Assembly (NCBI RefSeq): GCF_052114085.1
Contig: NZ_JBFREB010000001.1
Span: 1,984,001-2,048,000, forward strand
DNA length: 64,000 nt
DNA from: Leifsonia sp052114085
GTDB lineage: Bacteria; Actinomycetota; Actinomycetes; Actinomycetales; Microbacteriaceae
Direction: 5' to 3'
Of this stretch, positions 20,724 through 28,573 are shown piece after piece. The position numbers were made by a program, and so were the translations under genes. Under the pieces are notes generated by a model. That model was not told the DNA's origin and did not search any database. It saw only the letters and a program-made list of their open reading frames with translations. Numbering within the stretch: the first letter of the stretch is position 1; each line of letters begins with the position of its first letter.

Positions 20724-21440
20724 ATGGTGAAGAGGACGGGTGTGCGCCGACGCGTCCACATCGATCTCGACGCCATTCGCTCGACGGCGGCATCAGCCGC
20801 TTCCGTGCTCCCCGACTGCACCGCCGATCTCCGCGCCGACGCGTACGGACACGGGCTCATCCCCGTGGCTCGTGCGCTGACGGATGCGGGGGTCGGCGGT
20901 TTTCTCGTCTCCCGGGTGGAGGATGCGGTCAGCATCGCTGACGAAGGCCTCCCCGTGCGCCTCGCGGTCGTCGACAATGCGTCGTCCATCGAGGAGAACG
21001 GCTATCTGGGACCGGAGCTCTTCGGTCTCGACCCCACGCATCCGACCGCTCCGGCGATGCGCCTGGAAGGCGAGGTCGTCTCCGTCAGGCGGGTCCCAGC
21101 CGACCGCGGCGTGTCATACGGCTACACCTACCGCACCTCGCGGCCGAGCACGCTGGTGCTCGTCGCGCTCGGCTACGCCGACGGCATCCTTCGCGTCGCG
21201 TCCAACAAGGCTCCGGTCAGGGTCGGGGACACCACCGGCCGCATCACCGGCCGCATAGCGATGGACCAGTTCGTCGTCGACATCGGCGACGACTCCGCCG
21301 CGCCCGGCGACTCCGTGGTCCTCTTCGGCGACCCCGCGCTCGGCGAGCCGACCGTTCTCGATTGGGCGGACGCCCTCGGCGTCGCGGCGCCGGTCATCAC
21401 CAGCCGGCTCGGCCGCCGCATCGAGAGGACATACACGTGA
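20724..21440 (+). CDS. Truncated alanine racemase paralogue: C-terminal domain intact, PLP lysine missing
   Basis: 238 residues against about 370 for the family. The N-terminus resembles alanine racemase (VHIDLDAIR, then RADAYGHG), but the PLP-binding Lys of KADAYGHG is Arg37 (codon 20832-20834). After about residue 90 the protein jumps to the last strand and C-terminal domain, omitting roughly 130 residues of the barrel including the Arg/His/Ser PLP contacts. The C-terminal domain is complete: GVSYGYTY with the catalytic Tyr132, LGYADG, and MDQ (Met180, Asp181). It stops 13 bases before a second racemase gene, so the two are almost certainly co-translated. Alone it should not bind PLP; it may pair with the neighbour, or be a decaying duplicate. 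Confidence 0.8.
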   Translation: MVKRTGVRRRVHIDLDAIRSTAASAASVLPDCTADLRADAYGHGLIPVARALTDAGVGGFLVSRVEDAVSIADEGLPVRLAVVDNASSIEENGYLGPELFGLDPTHPTAPAMRLEGEVVSVRRVPADRGVSYGYTYRTSRPSTLVLVALGYADGILRVASNKAPVRVGDTTGRITGRIAMDQFVVDIGDDSAAPGDSVVLFGDPALGEPTVLDWADALGVAAPVITSRLGRRIERTYT

Positions 21441-21453
21441 TGAGGACGCCCGC

Positions 21454-22530
21454 ATGACCATCGTGGACGCCGTCGCTGAGCCTCTCCCCCGCGCCGTCAT
21501 CGACCTGGGCACGCTGCGGCACAACGTCGCCCATCTGACCCGGCTCATCGCCCCGGCGCAGACCATGCTGGCCGTCAAGGCCGACGCCTACGGCCACGGA
21601 CTCATCCCGGTCGCCGAGGCGGGACTGGCCGCGGGAGCGACCTCCCTGGCCGTACTCGAAATCCCGGCCGGCCTGGTACTGCGGCATGCCGGCGTGACCG
21701 TACCGATCCTCGCCTGGCTGCACGGCCAGGCGACGGACTGGCGTGCCGGAATCGAGTCTGACATCGAGCTCGGCGTCTCCGCCGTCTGGCAGCTGGAGGC
21801 GATCGCCGCCGCAGGCGCCGACCGTCCGGCGATCGTGCACCTGAAAGTCGACACCGGCCTCAGCCGCAACGGCGCTACCCGTGAGGAGTGGCCGGGACTC
21901 GTGCAGGCAGCGCTCGAGCTCGAAGAACGCGGTGTCGTCCGCATCCGCGCCGCCTGGTCGCATCTCGCCGACGCGTCCATCGCCGACGACGAAGCAGCCC
22001 TGGCGGAGTTCCGGGACGCGGTCGCCGAAGCGGAGGCGCTCGGCGCGCAGTTCGAGGCCCTGCACCTCGCCGCGAGTTCAGCGGGCATCCGGATGCCGGA
22101 GGCGCGGTTCTCGTTCGTGCGGTTCGGGATCGCTGCCTACGGTTTCTCCCCCTTCGACGACTCGACCGGCGCCGAACTCGGCCTCATCCCGGCGATGCGG
22201 CTGGAGGCTCCCGTCACCGAGGTGCACGTTGGCGGGACCACGCAGGTGCGGCTCGCTATCGGCTGGGCAGACGGCGTGCCGACGCTCGGGATCGCCAAGA
22301 CGTCCATCCAACTGAACGGCCGGCGCTGCCCGGTGATCGCGGTGGAGGCGGACACGATGCTGGTGGACGCGGGGGCGCACCGCGTCGAGGTCGGCGACAC
22401 GGCCATCCTGTTCGGACCCGGCACCGACGGCGAACCGACCGCCGAAAAGTATGCCGACTGGGCCGAGACGATCGCAGACGAGATGGTCACCGGCGTCGCC
22501 GCGCGCGTCCCCCGCGTCTACGTGAACTGA
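21454..22530 (+). CDS. alr: Alanine racemase paralogue: PLP barrel intact, catalytic Tyr segment deleted
   Basis: 358 residues. Fold-type III PLP barrel is complete: AVKADAYGHG with Lys42, HLKVDTGLSRNG, WSHLADA, LAASSAG and RFGIAAYG. The C-terminal domain, however, runs from PVTEVHVGG straight to TTQVRLAIGWADG, missing about 15 residues that carry the GVSYG catalytic Tyr, and the MDQ motif is ADT. So half of the usual two-base mechanism is absent, the half that the preceding gene keeps. Family role: conversion of L-Ala to D-Ala for peptidoglycan; a different amino-acid substrate is possible here. Convergent with gatD, 28 bases away. Confidence 0.85.
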   Translation: MTIVDAVAEPLPRAVIDLGTLRHNVAHLTRLIAPAQTMLAVKADAYGHGLIPVAEAGLAAGATSLAVLEIPAGLVLRHAGVTVPILAWLHGQATDWRAGIESDIELGVSAVWQLEAIAAAGADRPAIVHLKVDTGLSRNGATREEWPGLVQAALELEERGVVRIRAAWSHLADASIADDEAALAEFRDAVAEAEALGAQFEALHLAASSAGIRMPEARFSFVRFGIAAYGFSPFDDSTGAELGLIPAMRLEAPVTEVHVGGTTQVRLAIGWADGVPTLGIAKTSIQLNGRRCPVIAVEADTMLVDAGAHRVEVGDTAILFGPGTDGEPTAEKYADWAETIADEMVTGVAARVPRVYVN

Positions 22531-22558
22531 CCGAGCGCGACGCGGCACTGCGGCGGAA

Positions 22559-23275
22559 CTAGAGCGAGACGCCCAGTCGGTCGGCGATCGCGCGACGCGC
22601 GTTCAGGGCGTAGCGGTCGACCCGCTCCGTCTGGGGAATCGGCGGCACCTCGCCGCGGAGGGCCGCGCTCAGCAGCCGGTCGGCCAGCGCCGGGTTCATC
22701 GGAAGCACGGGACCGTGCAGGTGCGTGCCGATCGACGAGCCGACGACCACGCCCTCGGTACCGTCGCCGTTGCCCGTCCCGCTGGCGACACGACCCAGGG
22801 GCTCGGCGCCGTCGAGCACCGTGCGCGCCGAATGGTTCTCGAATCCGGCCACCGAGGAACCGTCCGCGAGCCGCACGACGATCTCGCCGACGTGACGCTT
22901 GGCCCCCAGTGCAGCCCGGGTCGGGAACACGCCCGCTCCGGCAAGGAGGTCGCCTTCCGGCGTCTCGAGTCCTGTGCCCAGCAGCTGCCACCCACCCGCG
23001 ATCGCGAGGAAGGGCACGCCGGCATCCCGCCACTCCCGCAGGCGTGGCGCGATACGGAGCACGTCGTCGTGGACGGCGCGCTGGCCCGAGAGCGGGCCGG
23101 AACCGATGTGCACGATGTCGACGCTCTTGGGCAGTTCGGCACCGCTCGCGTGAGCGACGACCTCGACGTCGACTCCCCGCCAGCGAGCACGCTCGGCCAG
23201 GGCGAGCACGTTGCCGGCGTCGCCGTTGATCCCGAGCTCGGCGGGGTACAGATGCAGTACGCGCAGGACGGTCAT
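22559..23275 (-). CDS. gatD: GatD-like glutamine amidotransferase lacking the catalytic cysteine
   Basis: 238 residues. The MurT-GatD pair amidates the alpha-carboxyl of D-Glu in lipid II; GatD supplies ammonia from glutamine using a Cys nucleophile. The family frame is present (LHLYPAELGINGDAGN, HIGSGPLSGQ, GTHLHGPVLPMNP with His187), but the nucleophile elbow reads LAIAGGWQLLG: Ala93 (codon 22997-22999) replaces the Cys. There is no cysteine anywhere in the protein, so glutaminase activity by the usual mechanism is not possible. Its ATG overlaps the murT stop (ATGA), so the pair is translationally coupled and still under selection to be made together. Confidence 0.88.
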   Translation of the reverse strand: MTVLRVLHLYPAELGINGDAGNVLALAERARWRGVDVEVVAHASGAELPKSVDIVHIGSGPLSGQRAVHDDVLRIAPRLREWRDAGVPFLAIAGGWQLLGTGLETPEGDLLAGAGVFPTRAALGAKRHVGEIVVRLADGSSVAGFENHSARTVLDGAEPLGRVASGTGNGDGTEGVVVGSSIGTHLHGPVLPMNPALADRLLSAALRGEVPPIPQTERVDRYALNARRAIADRLGVSL

Positions 23276-24546
23276 CGCTCGCCGCCCTCCAGGTCGAGGA
23301 AGCCCAGCTGCTTCCGGATGAGCATCATCTGCTCGTAGTTCACGATCATCGTCTTGGTGCCGCGCGTCGGCTTCGGGAGGGCCAGAAACGCCTGCAGCGC
23401 GGGCTTCAGCTCGGGGAGCACCTGATCCACCTCGATGCCCGCATACGCGAACCGGGTTGCGAACTGCCACGCCTTGGTCCCGGAGACCACGTCGACGTGC
23501 GTCAGCTTCGACAGGTCGATGTCGTACACCCAGGAGGGATCGGGCGTGCCCTCGTCGACGGCCACGAAGACCTGCTCGGGCGATTCGCTCAGATAGTCGA
23601 GGTTGAGCTGGAGGCTCGGCGGGTTCTTCATCATGATGATCTCGACGTCCTCATCCCCGACTCGCAGCGTCTCGCCGCGGCCGTAGACCGTCCGGAGGGC
23701 CGCCATTGCTGCGACCACGCCGTTCGGCTGGAAGCGGTCGCCGAGGAGCCGGCGGGCCATCGCGGTCGCTCCTGCCGCATCCACCGCGTAGTGGAGTCCC
23801 CTGGCGGGAAGGCCGATGCGGACGCTCTCGCCGCCGATCGTGAGCTGCGCACTCTGAACTTCGAGCTTGCTGACGAACACCGACGGGATCGGGAGGCTGC
23901 CTGTGGCGACGCCCGACAGGTCTTTGACGTTCGCAAGACCGTTCGGGGACGCCTCGATGAGGGAGGGAGCCACGGCGAAGGTGGTCACGTCGCGGCCCTG
24001 CGCCGTCAGCTCCGCGCCGACGCGGGCGAGACTGTCGTCGTCGGCGTTCACCACGACGAACTCGGACGATCCTTCGGCGATCGAGCGCAGCATCCCGATC
24101 ACCCGGGTCGGCTCGAAGAAGCGGTTCAGCTGGTCGATCTGCACGTTGAGCAGCAGCGACCCGCGCGGCTTGAGCACCCGCGCCAGGTCGACGCCGTACG
24201 CCTCATCTACCTCGATCACGCCGACGTCGCCGCGAACGAAGCCGTCCAGGGGCACGTCGGCGAGCAGAGCGGAGGCGATGCCCTGCGGCAGGTTGCCGCC
24301 GGACGGGTTGGTGAACACATCCAGGCCGTGCTCGCGCAGGATCGCCGTGAGCATGTTCGTCGTCGTGGACTTGCCGTTCGAGCCGGACACGAACACGACG
24401 CCGAGCGGAAGCCGGCTGACCGCGCGCTCAAGGAACTTCGGAGCGATCGCCAGCGCGACACGGCCGGGGACCGCGGAGCCGCCTCCCCGCAAGCGCAGAA
24501 GCCAGCGGGCGAGGCGGCCGGCGATGACCGCCAGTCGGTAGCGCAC
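23272..24546 (-). CDS. murT: MurT-like Mur ligase, cysteine-free and without zinc ribbon
   Basis: 424 residues. Mur-ligase family ATPase: P-loop GSNGKSTTTNM (about residues 54-64), VIEVDEAYG, and VVNADDDSL. In ordinary MurT a four-cysteine zinc ribbon interrupts the middle domain and NLFRDQLDRYGE is conserved; here there is no cysteine at all and that motif reads NVQIDQLNRFFEP. The C-terminal DUF1727 part retains DPSWVYDIDLSKL. It begins with GTG 4 bases after the sigA stop, so it is probably co-transcribed with sigA, and it overlaps gatD. It may ligate something other than ammonia. Confidence 0.88.
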   Translation of the reverse strand: MRYRLAVIAGRLARWLLRLRGGGSAVPGRVALAIAPKFLERAVSRLPLGVVFVSGSNGKSTTTNMLTAILREHGLDVFTNPSGGNLPQGIASALLADVPLDGFVRGDVGVIEVDEAYGVDLARVLKPRGSLLLNVQIDQLNRFFEPTRVIGMLRSIAEGSSEFVVVNADDDSLARVGAELTAQGRDVTTFAVAPSLIEASPNGLANVKDLSGVATGSLPIPSVFVSKLEVQSAQLTIGGESVRIGLPARGLHYAVDAAGATAMARRLLGDRFQPNGVVAAMAALRTVYGRGETLRVGDEDVEIIMMKNPPSLQLNLDYLSESPEQVFVAVDEGTPDPSWVYDIDLSKLTHVDVVSGTKAWQFATRFAYAGIEVDQVLPELKPALQAFLALPKPTRGTKTMIVNYEQMMLIRKQLGFLDLEGGER

Positions 24547-24550
24547 CGAT

Positions 24551-25921
24551 TTACTCGAGGTAGTCGCGCAGCGACTGCGAACGCGAGGGGTGACGCAGCT
24601 TCGCCATCGTCTTCGACTCGATCTGCCGGATGCGCTCGCGCGTCACGCCGAACGTGTCACCGATCTGGTCGAGGGTCTTCGGCATCCCGTCGCCGAGGCC
24701 GAACCGCATGCGGATCACGCCCGCCTCGCGCTCCGACAGGGAGTCGAGCAGGCTCTCCAGCTGCTTCTGCAGCATGGTGAAGCCCACGGCGTCGGCCGGA
24801 ACGACCGCCTCGGTGTCTTCGATCAGGTCGCCGAACTCACTGTCGCCATCCTCACCCAGCGGGGTGTGGAGCGAGATGGGCTCGCGGCCGTACTTCTGGA
24901 CCTCGATGACCTTCTCCGGAGTCATGTCGAGTTCCTTCGACAGCTCCTCGGGGGTGGGCTCGCGACCCAGATCCTGCAGCATCTGGCGCTGCACCCGGGC
25001 CAGCTTGTTGATGACCTCGACCATGTGGACCGGGATGCGGATGGTCCGCGCCTGGTCGGCCATCGCACGCGTGATCGCCTGACGGATCCACCAGGTGGCG
25101 TAGGTGGAGAACTTGAAGCCCTTCGTGTAGTCGAACTTCTCGACGGCACGGATCAGGCCCAGGTTGCCCTCCTGGATCAGGTCGAGGAACTGCATCCCTC
25201 GACCGGTGTAACGCTTGGCGAGGCTGACGACGAGTCGCAGGTTGGCGCCCAGCAGGTGGCTCTTCGCACGCTGACCGTCGCGGGCGACCCACTTGAGCTC
25301 GCGCTCCAGCTCCTTGGTGAGGTTCGGGATGTTCGCGAGCTTGTCCTCGGCGAAGAGTCCGGCCTCGATCCGCATGGCGAGCTCGACCTCTTCGGCCGCG
25401 TTCAGCAGGGGGACCTTACCGATCTGCTTCAGGTAGTCCTTGACCGGGTCCGCCGTCGCTCCGGTGATGGTGCTGGAGTAGACGGGGATGTCGTCGTCCT
25501 CGTCGACCGCGCGCAGCACGAGCGCGTCGGTCGGCAGGGGCAGGTCTCCGATGGGAGCGGCGACCGCGGGCGTCTTGCCCTCGGTGTCGCCGTCGGAGTC
25601 TTCGGTCTCGTCCGACTCGGTGTCGTCCGTCGCCTCGGCCTCCTCGGTGACCTCTTCAGCCTCGATCTCGACCTCGGCGTCGTCGTCGACCTCCGCGTCG
25701 TCATCGTCCGCAGCGCGACCCTTGCCCTTGGCGGAGGTCTGCTTCTTCGCAGCCGCCGTCGGCTTCTTCGCGGCCGCCTGGGCCGGGGCCTTCGCCGTCG
25801 TCGTCTTCTTCGCTGCCGCCTTCTTTACTGCGGGCTTCGTCGTCTCGTCCGCGGCGACGGTCGTGGTCTCGTCGACCTCGACCTCCGCTTCGCGGGTCTT
25901 CGTTGCTGCACGGGTTGCCAT
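24551..25921 (-). CDS. sigA: Primary sigma factor of RNA polymerase (SigA/RpoD)
   Basis: 456 residues. Long Lys/Ala-rich and then acidic N-terminus (to about residue 135), then region 1.2 (DPVKDYLKQIGKVPLL), region 2 with the -10 recognition helix (FSTYATWWIRQAITRAMADQ), region 3, and region 4 with TLDQIGDTFGVTRERIRQIE. These are diagnostic of the housekeeping sigma factor. The ATG at 25921 has AAAGGTG upstream; an earlier in-frame ATG lies within that ribosome-binding site. The next gene, murT, follows after 4 bases. Confidence 0.96.
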   Translation of the reverse strand: MATRAATKTREAEVEVDETTTVAADETTKPAVKKAAAKKTTTAKAPAQAAAKKPTAAAKKQTSAKGKGRAADDDDAEVDDDAEVEIEAEEVTEEAEATDDTESDETEDSDGDTEGKTPAVAAPIGDLPLPTDALVLRAVDEDDDIPVYSSTITGATADPVKDYLKQIGKVPLLNAAEEVELAMRIEAGLFAEDKLANIPNLTKELERELKWVARDGQRAKSHLLGANLRLVVSLAKRYTGRGMQFLDLIQEGNLGLIRAVEKFDYTKGFKFSTYATWWIRQAITRAMADQARTIRIPVHMVEVINKLARVQRQMLQDLGREPTPEELSKELDMTPEKVIEVQKYGREPISLHTPLGEDGDSEFGDLIEDTEAVVPADAVGFTMLQKQLESLLDSLSEREAGVIRMRFGLGDGMPKTLDQIGDTFGVTRERIRQIESKTMAKLRHPSRSQSLRDYLE

Positions 25922-26160
25922 GTGAACACCTTTCATACCAAGCAGAGGGGCCGGGATCCTGACGGCCGAGCCTGGCTCAGGGTTGCGTGCGGACACTACT
26001 AAGACCCAAGTCAAGTCCTGGTGGTGGCGTCGGGCATCGTCTAATGCTCCGACCCAGGGACATGAAAGGGTCTAATCACCAATTATTGCACGTTCCCGGT
26101 CAGCCCCCGACCACGTTCGGCCATTCGGATCCGGATCCGCGTCGTCGCCCTCCGCGCCCA
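25922..26160. other. Intergenic region upstream of sigA
   Basis: 239 bases between sigA and the end of the MFS gene. It should hold the sigA promoter. A TTGACT reads leftward near 26010, but no well-spaced -10 accompanies it. I see no RNA gene here. Confidence 0.4.
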
Positions 26161-27492
26161 TTACAGCGCTTCGTGACCGCGGCGCCTCCTCCACGCTCCG
26201 ACAAGTGCAACCCACAACGGGGCCACTTCTATTCCCTCTTCCTCCTGCAGACGGCGGCGCGTGCGGCGGCGCGAGCGGATGAGGAACCCGACGCCGATGC
26301 CGACGATCACATATTGGATGGCGAACGCCCAGCGGAAGTGGTCCAACTGGTAGAGCTCGGCGTCGCCGCCCCCGCCGTGCGCTTGCAGATCGAGGGAGAC
26401 ACCGATCAGGAACATCATCACGAAGCTCGCCAGGAACCCGCCCACGTTCACGATGCCGTTCGCCGACCCGAGGCTGTGCAGCGGGTTGAAGGTGCGCGCG
26501 AAGTCGAACCCGATCAGCGATCCCGGACCGCCGATGCCGATCGCCGCGATGAGGACGATCACCGTCCAGAGCGGGGGCGTGCCCGGCCAGAGCAGCACGA
26601 GCGACCACGCCAGCGCCATGAGGGCGACGATGCCCAGCACCAGGTTGCTGCGCCGCAACGGGAAACGGGCGGTCAGGATGCCGAGGATCGGACCGGAGAT
26701 GAGACCGGCCCCGACCAGCACGGTGAGCAGCGCCGACGCCTCCGCCGGTTCGATTCCCAGGGCGAAGACGAGGAACGGGATGCCCCACATCAGGCTGAAG
26801 ACGGTGCCGGACGACTGGGTCACGAAGTGCGACCAGAAGCCGAGCTGGGTGCCCGGGCGGCCCAGGCTGATCCGCAGCTGGCGCAGCGAGTCCGACCACG
26901 TCGCCGGCCGCGGGCCCTCGGTCGCACCGACCGGCCGGTCGGAGACGGCCACCGCGATCCCGATCAGGGCGACCACCGACAGGGCGGCGGCGGACAGGAA
27001 GGCGACGGTCCACCCCGACAGGTGCAGGAGGAGCGCGAACGGGATGGCCGACAGCACCTGCCCGAGCTGACCGACGTTGCCGATCCACTGCGACAGCTGG
27101 GGCACGATGCGCCCGCGGAACCAGGAGTTCACCAGTCGCATCAGCGAGGTGAAGACGGTCGCATCCCCGGCCCCGACCAGGATGCGGCCGACGATCGCGA
27201 TAGTGATGGTCGGCGCGAATGCCACAGCCACCTGCCCGACCACCATCAACGCCGTCCCCACGAGCATGAGCACGCGGGAGCCGATGCGGTCGATGAGGAC
27301 GCCGACGGGGACCTGCATGCCGGCATAGACGATCAGCTGGAGGACCGCCAGCGACGAGAGAACCGACGCCGAGACGTGGAAGCGATCGGTCGCCGCGACT
27401 CCCGCGACTCCGATCGTCGTGCGCTGCATGACCGCGATCAGGTAGGCGAAGACGCCGATCCCGTAGACGACCCAGGAGCGACGTGAATTCAC
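26161..27492 (-). CDS. Major facilitator superfamily transporter
   Basis: 443 residues with about twelve hydrophobic segments. The loop between segments 2 and 3 reads GVLIDRIGSRVLM, a good MFS motif A, and RILVGAGDATVF follows in segment 4. A central cytosolic loop (about residues 190-215) divides the two halves, and the tail is basic (RSRRRTRRR). The substrate cannot be read from sequence. The GTG start at 27492 has TAGGAT 6 bases upstream. Confidence 0.88.
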   Translation of the reverse strand: MNSRRSWVVYGIGVFAYLIAVMQRTTIGVAGVAATDRFHVSASVLSSLAVLQLIVYAGMQVPVGVLIDRIGSRVLMLVGTALMVVGQVAVAFAPTITIAIVGRILVGAGDATVFTSLMRLVNSWFRGRIVPQLSQWIGNVGQLGQVLSAIPFALLLHLSGWTVAFLSAAALSVVALIGIAVAVSDRPVGATEGPRPATWSDSLRQLRISLGRPGTQLGFWSHFVTQSSGTVFSLMWGIPFLVFALGIEPAEASALLTVLVGAGLISGPILGILTARFPLRRSNLVLGIVALMALAWSLVLLWPGTPPLWTVIVLIAAIGIGGPGSLIGFDFARTFNPLHSLGSANGIVNVGGFLASFVMMFLIGVSLDLQAHGGGGDAELYQLDHFRWAFAIQYVIVGIGVGFLIRSRRRTRRRLQEEEGIEVAPLWVALVGAWRRRRGHEAL

Positions 27493-27498
27493 CGAACG

Positions 27499-27504
27499 AT
27501 CCTA
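27499..27504 (-). promoter_or_regulatory. -10 hexamer of the MFS gene, leaderless type
   Basis: TAGGAT on the minus strand, 6 bases before the GTG start. Confidence 0.5.
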
Positions 27505-27551
27505 CGCCTGGCTATGCACCCCGACTGGCCGACGGCTCGCGCGGTATGCGC

Positions 27552-28481
27552 TCAGCGGTCGCCGCGCCCGTTCTCCTCGTCGCCGTGACGGCGGAAGGCC
27601 AGGAAGTTCTCCAGTTCGGCAGCGATCTCATCGGCGGTCGGAAGCTCGCCGTCGCTGTCGGTCAGCGGCGAGCGCAGCTGCGTGTCCTCCATGTAGGAGT
27701 CGTGACGCTCCTCCAGGGTGCCGACCAGCCGGCCCAGCTCGGTGTTCCCGGCGACCTGCTCGTCGATGTTGGCGATGAAGTCGCGGTCCTCCTGACGCAG
27801 CCGGTCGGTCGGGAAGATCAGACCCGTCGCCGCGCTGATCGAATCGAGAGCGGCGACCGCCGCAGCCGGGTACTCGGTGTCGGCGAGGTAGTGCGGGATC
27901 AGCAGGATGAATCCCGCGATCGGGTATGACAGCTGCTGCAGCCGGTACTCCAGCAGGTGCAGTGCGTTCGCGGGGACCTGCGTGTTCGGCTTCCAGATGG
28001 ACATGGAGTCGATCAGTTCCTGCCGGTTGCCGCTCACGGTCACGCCGATCGGGCGCGTGTGGGGCACTGGCATGGGGATGGAGTGGACCCAGGTGATGCT
28101 CTTCACCTTGTACTGCTCGATCAAGCCGAGCACAGCCTCCGTGAACGCCTCCCAGCGGAAGTCGGGCTCGAATCCCGAGAGGAGGAGGAAGGGCTGGCGC
28201 AGCTCGTCGTACGCCAGGTACAGCTTCAGAGTGGCCGGCTGGTAGTCGGTCAGGTGGTCCTGATCGAAGTAGATGATCGGTCTGCGCGCGCGGTAGTCGA
28301 GCAGGATGTCGGCATCGAAGGTGGCGACCACCTCGCTGTCGAGCGTTCCGAGCAGGTAGGTGCCGAGCTGGCTCACGCCCGAACCGGCGTCGGCGAAGCC
28401 GGTCAGGCCCGCGACCAGGGGAAGCCCCTCCGGCACCGGGAGTGCCGGATTGAGCTCGAACAGTTGGCGGGGGTCACGCAT
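27552..28481 (-). CDS. PAC2 family protein
   Basis: 309 residues, cytosolic. Resembles the archaeal/eukaryotic proteasome-assembly-chaperone 2 (PAC2) family: GLTGFADAGSGVSQLGTYLL near residue 25, IYFDQDHL, LLSGFEPDFRWEAF, and GFILLIPHYLADTEYPAAA. Conserved in actinobacteria; function not settled. The C-terminal 60 residues are acidic and helical. ATG at 28481 with TAGAGT 6 bases upstream suggests a leaderless transcript. Divergent from pepA. Confidence 0.88.
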   Translation of the reverse strand: MRDPRQLFELNPALPVPEGLPLVAGLTGFADAGSGVSQLGTYLLGTLDSEVVATFDADILLDYRARRPIIYFDQDHLTDYQPATLKLYLAYDELRQPFLLLSGFEPDFRWEAFTEAVLGLIEQYKVKSITWVHSIPMPVPHTRPIGVTVSGNRQELIDSMSIWKPNTQVPANALHLLEYRLQQLSYPIAGFILLIPHYLADTEYPAAAVAALDSISAATGLIFPTDRLRQEDRDFIANIDEQVAGNTELGRLVGTLEERHDSYMEDTQLRSPLTDSDGELPTADEIAAELENFLAFRRHGDEENGRGDR

Positions 28482-28487
28482 GATTCA

Positions 28488-28493
28488 ACTCTA
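28488..28493 (-). promoter_or_regulatory. -10 hexamer of the PAC2 gene, leaderless type
   Basis: TAGAGT on the minus strand, 6 bases before the ATG. Confidence 0.55.
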
Positions 28494-28561
28494 GAGCGGA
28501 CCTCGCCGGACGACGCCGGTCGACGGCGGCCAGCGGCAACGCCCACAGCGAACAGCCGCGT

Positions 28562-28567
28562 TAGGGT
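28562..28567 (+). promoter_or_regulatory. -10 hexamer of pepA, leaderless type
   Basis: TAGGGT, 6 bases before the ATG of the aminopeptidase. Confidence 0.55.
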
Positions 28568-28573
28568 CGAGAT

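Noticed and set aside
20724..22530. The two racemase genes as one gene broken by a frameshift
   Set aside because: Each has its own N-terminal barrel start and its own C-terminal domain, so they are paralogues; the differences are large in-frame deletions and substitutions, not a frame change.
25922..26160. sigA promoter from a TTGACT hexamer near 26010
   Set aside because: No acceptable -10 occurs at 16-18 bases, so I did not list it as a promoter.
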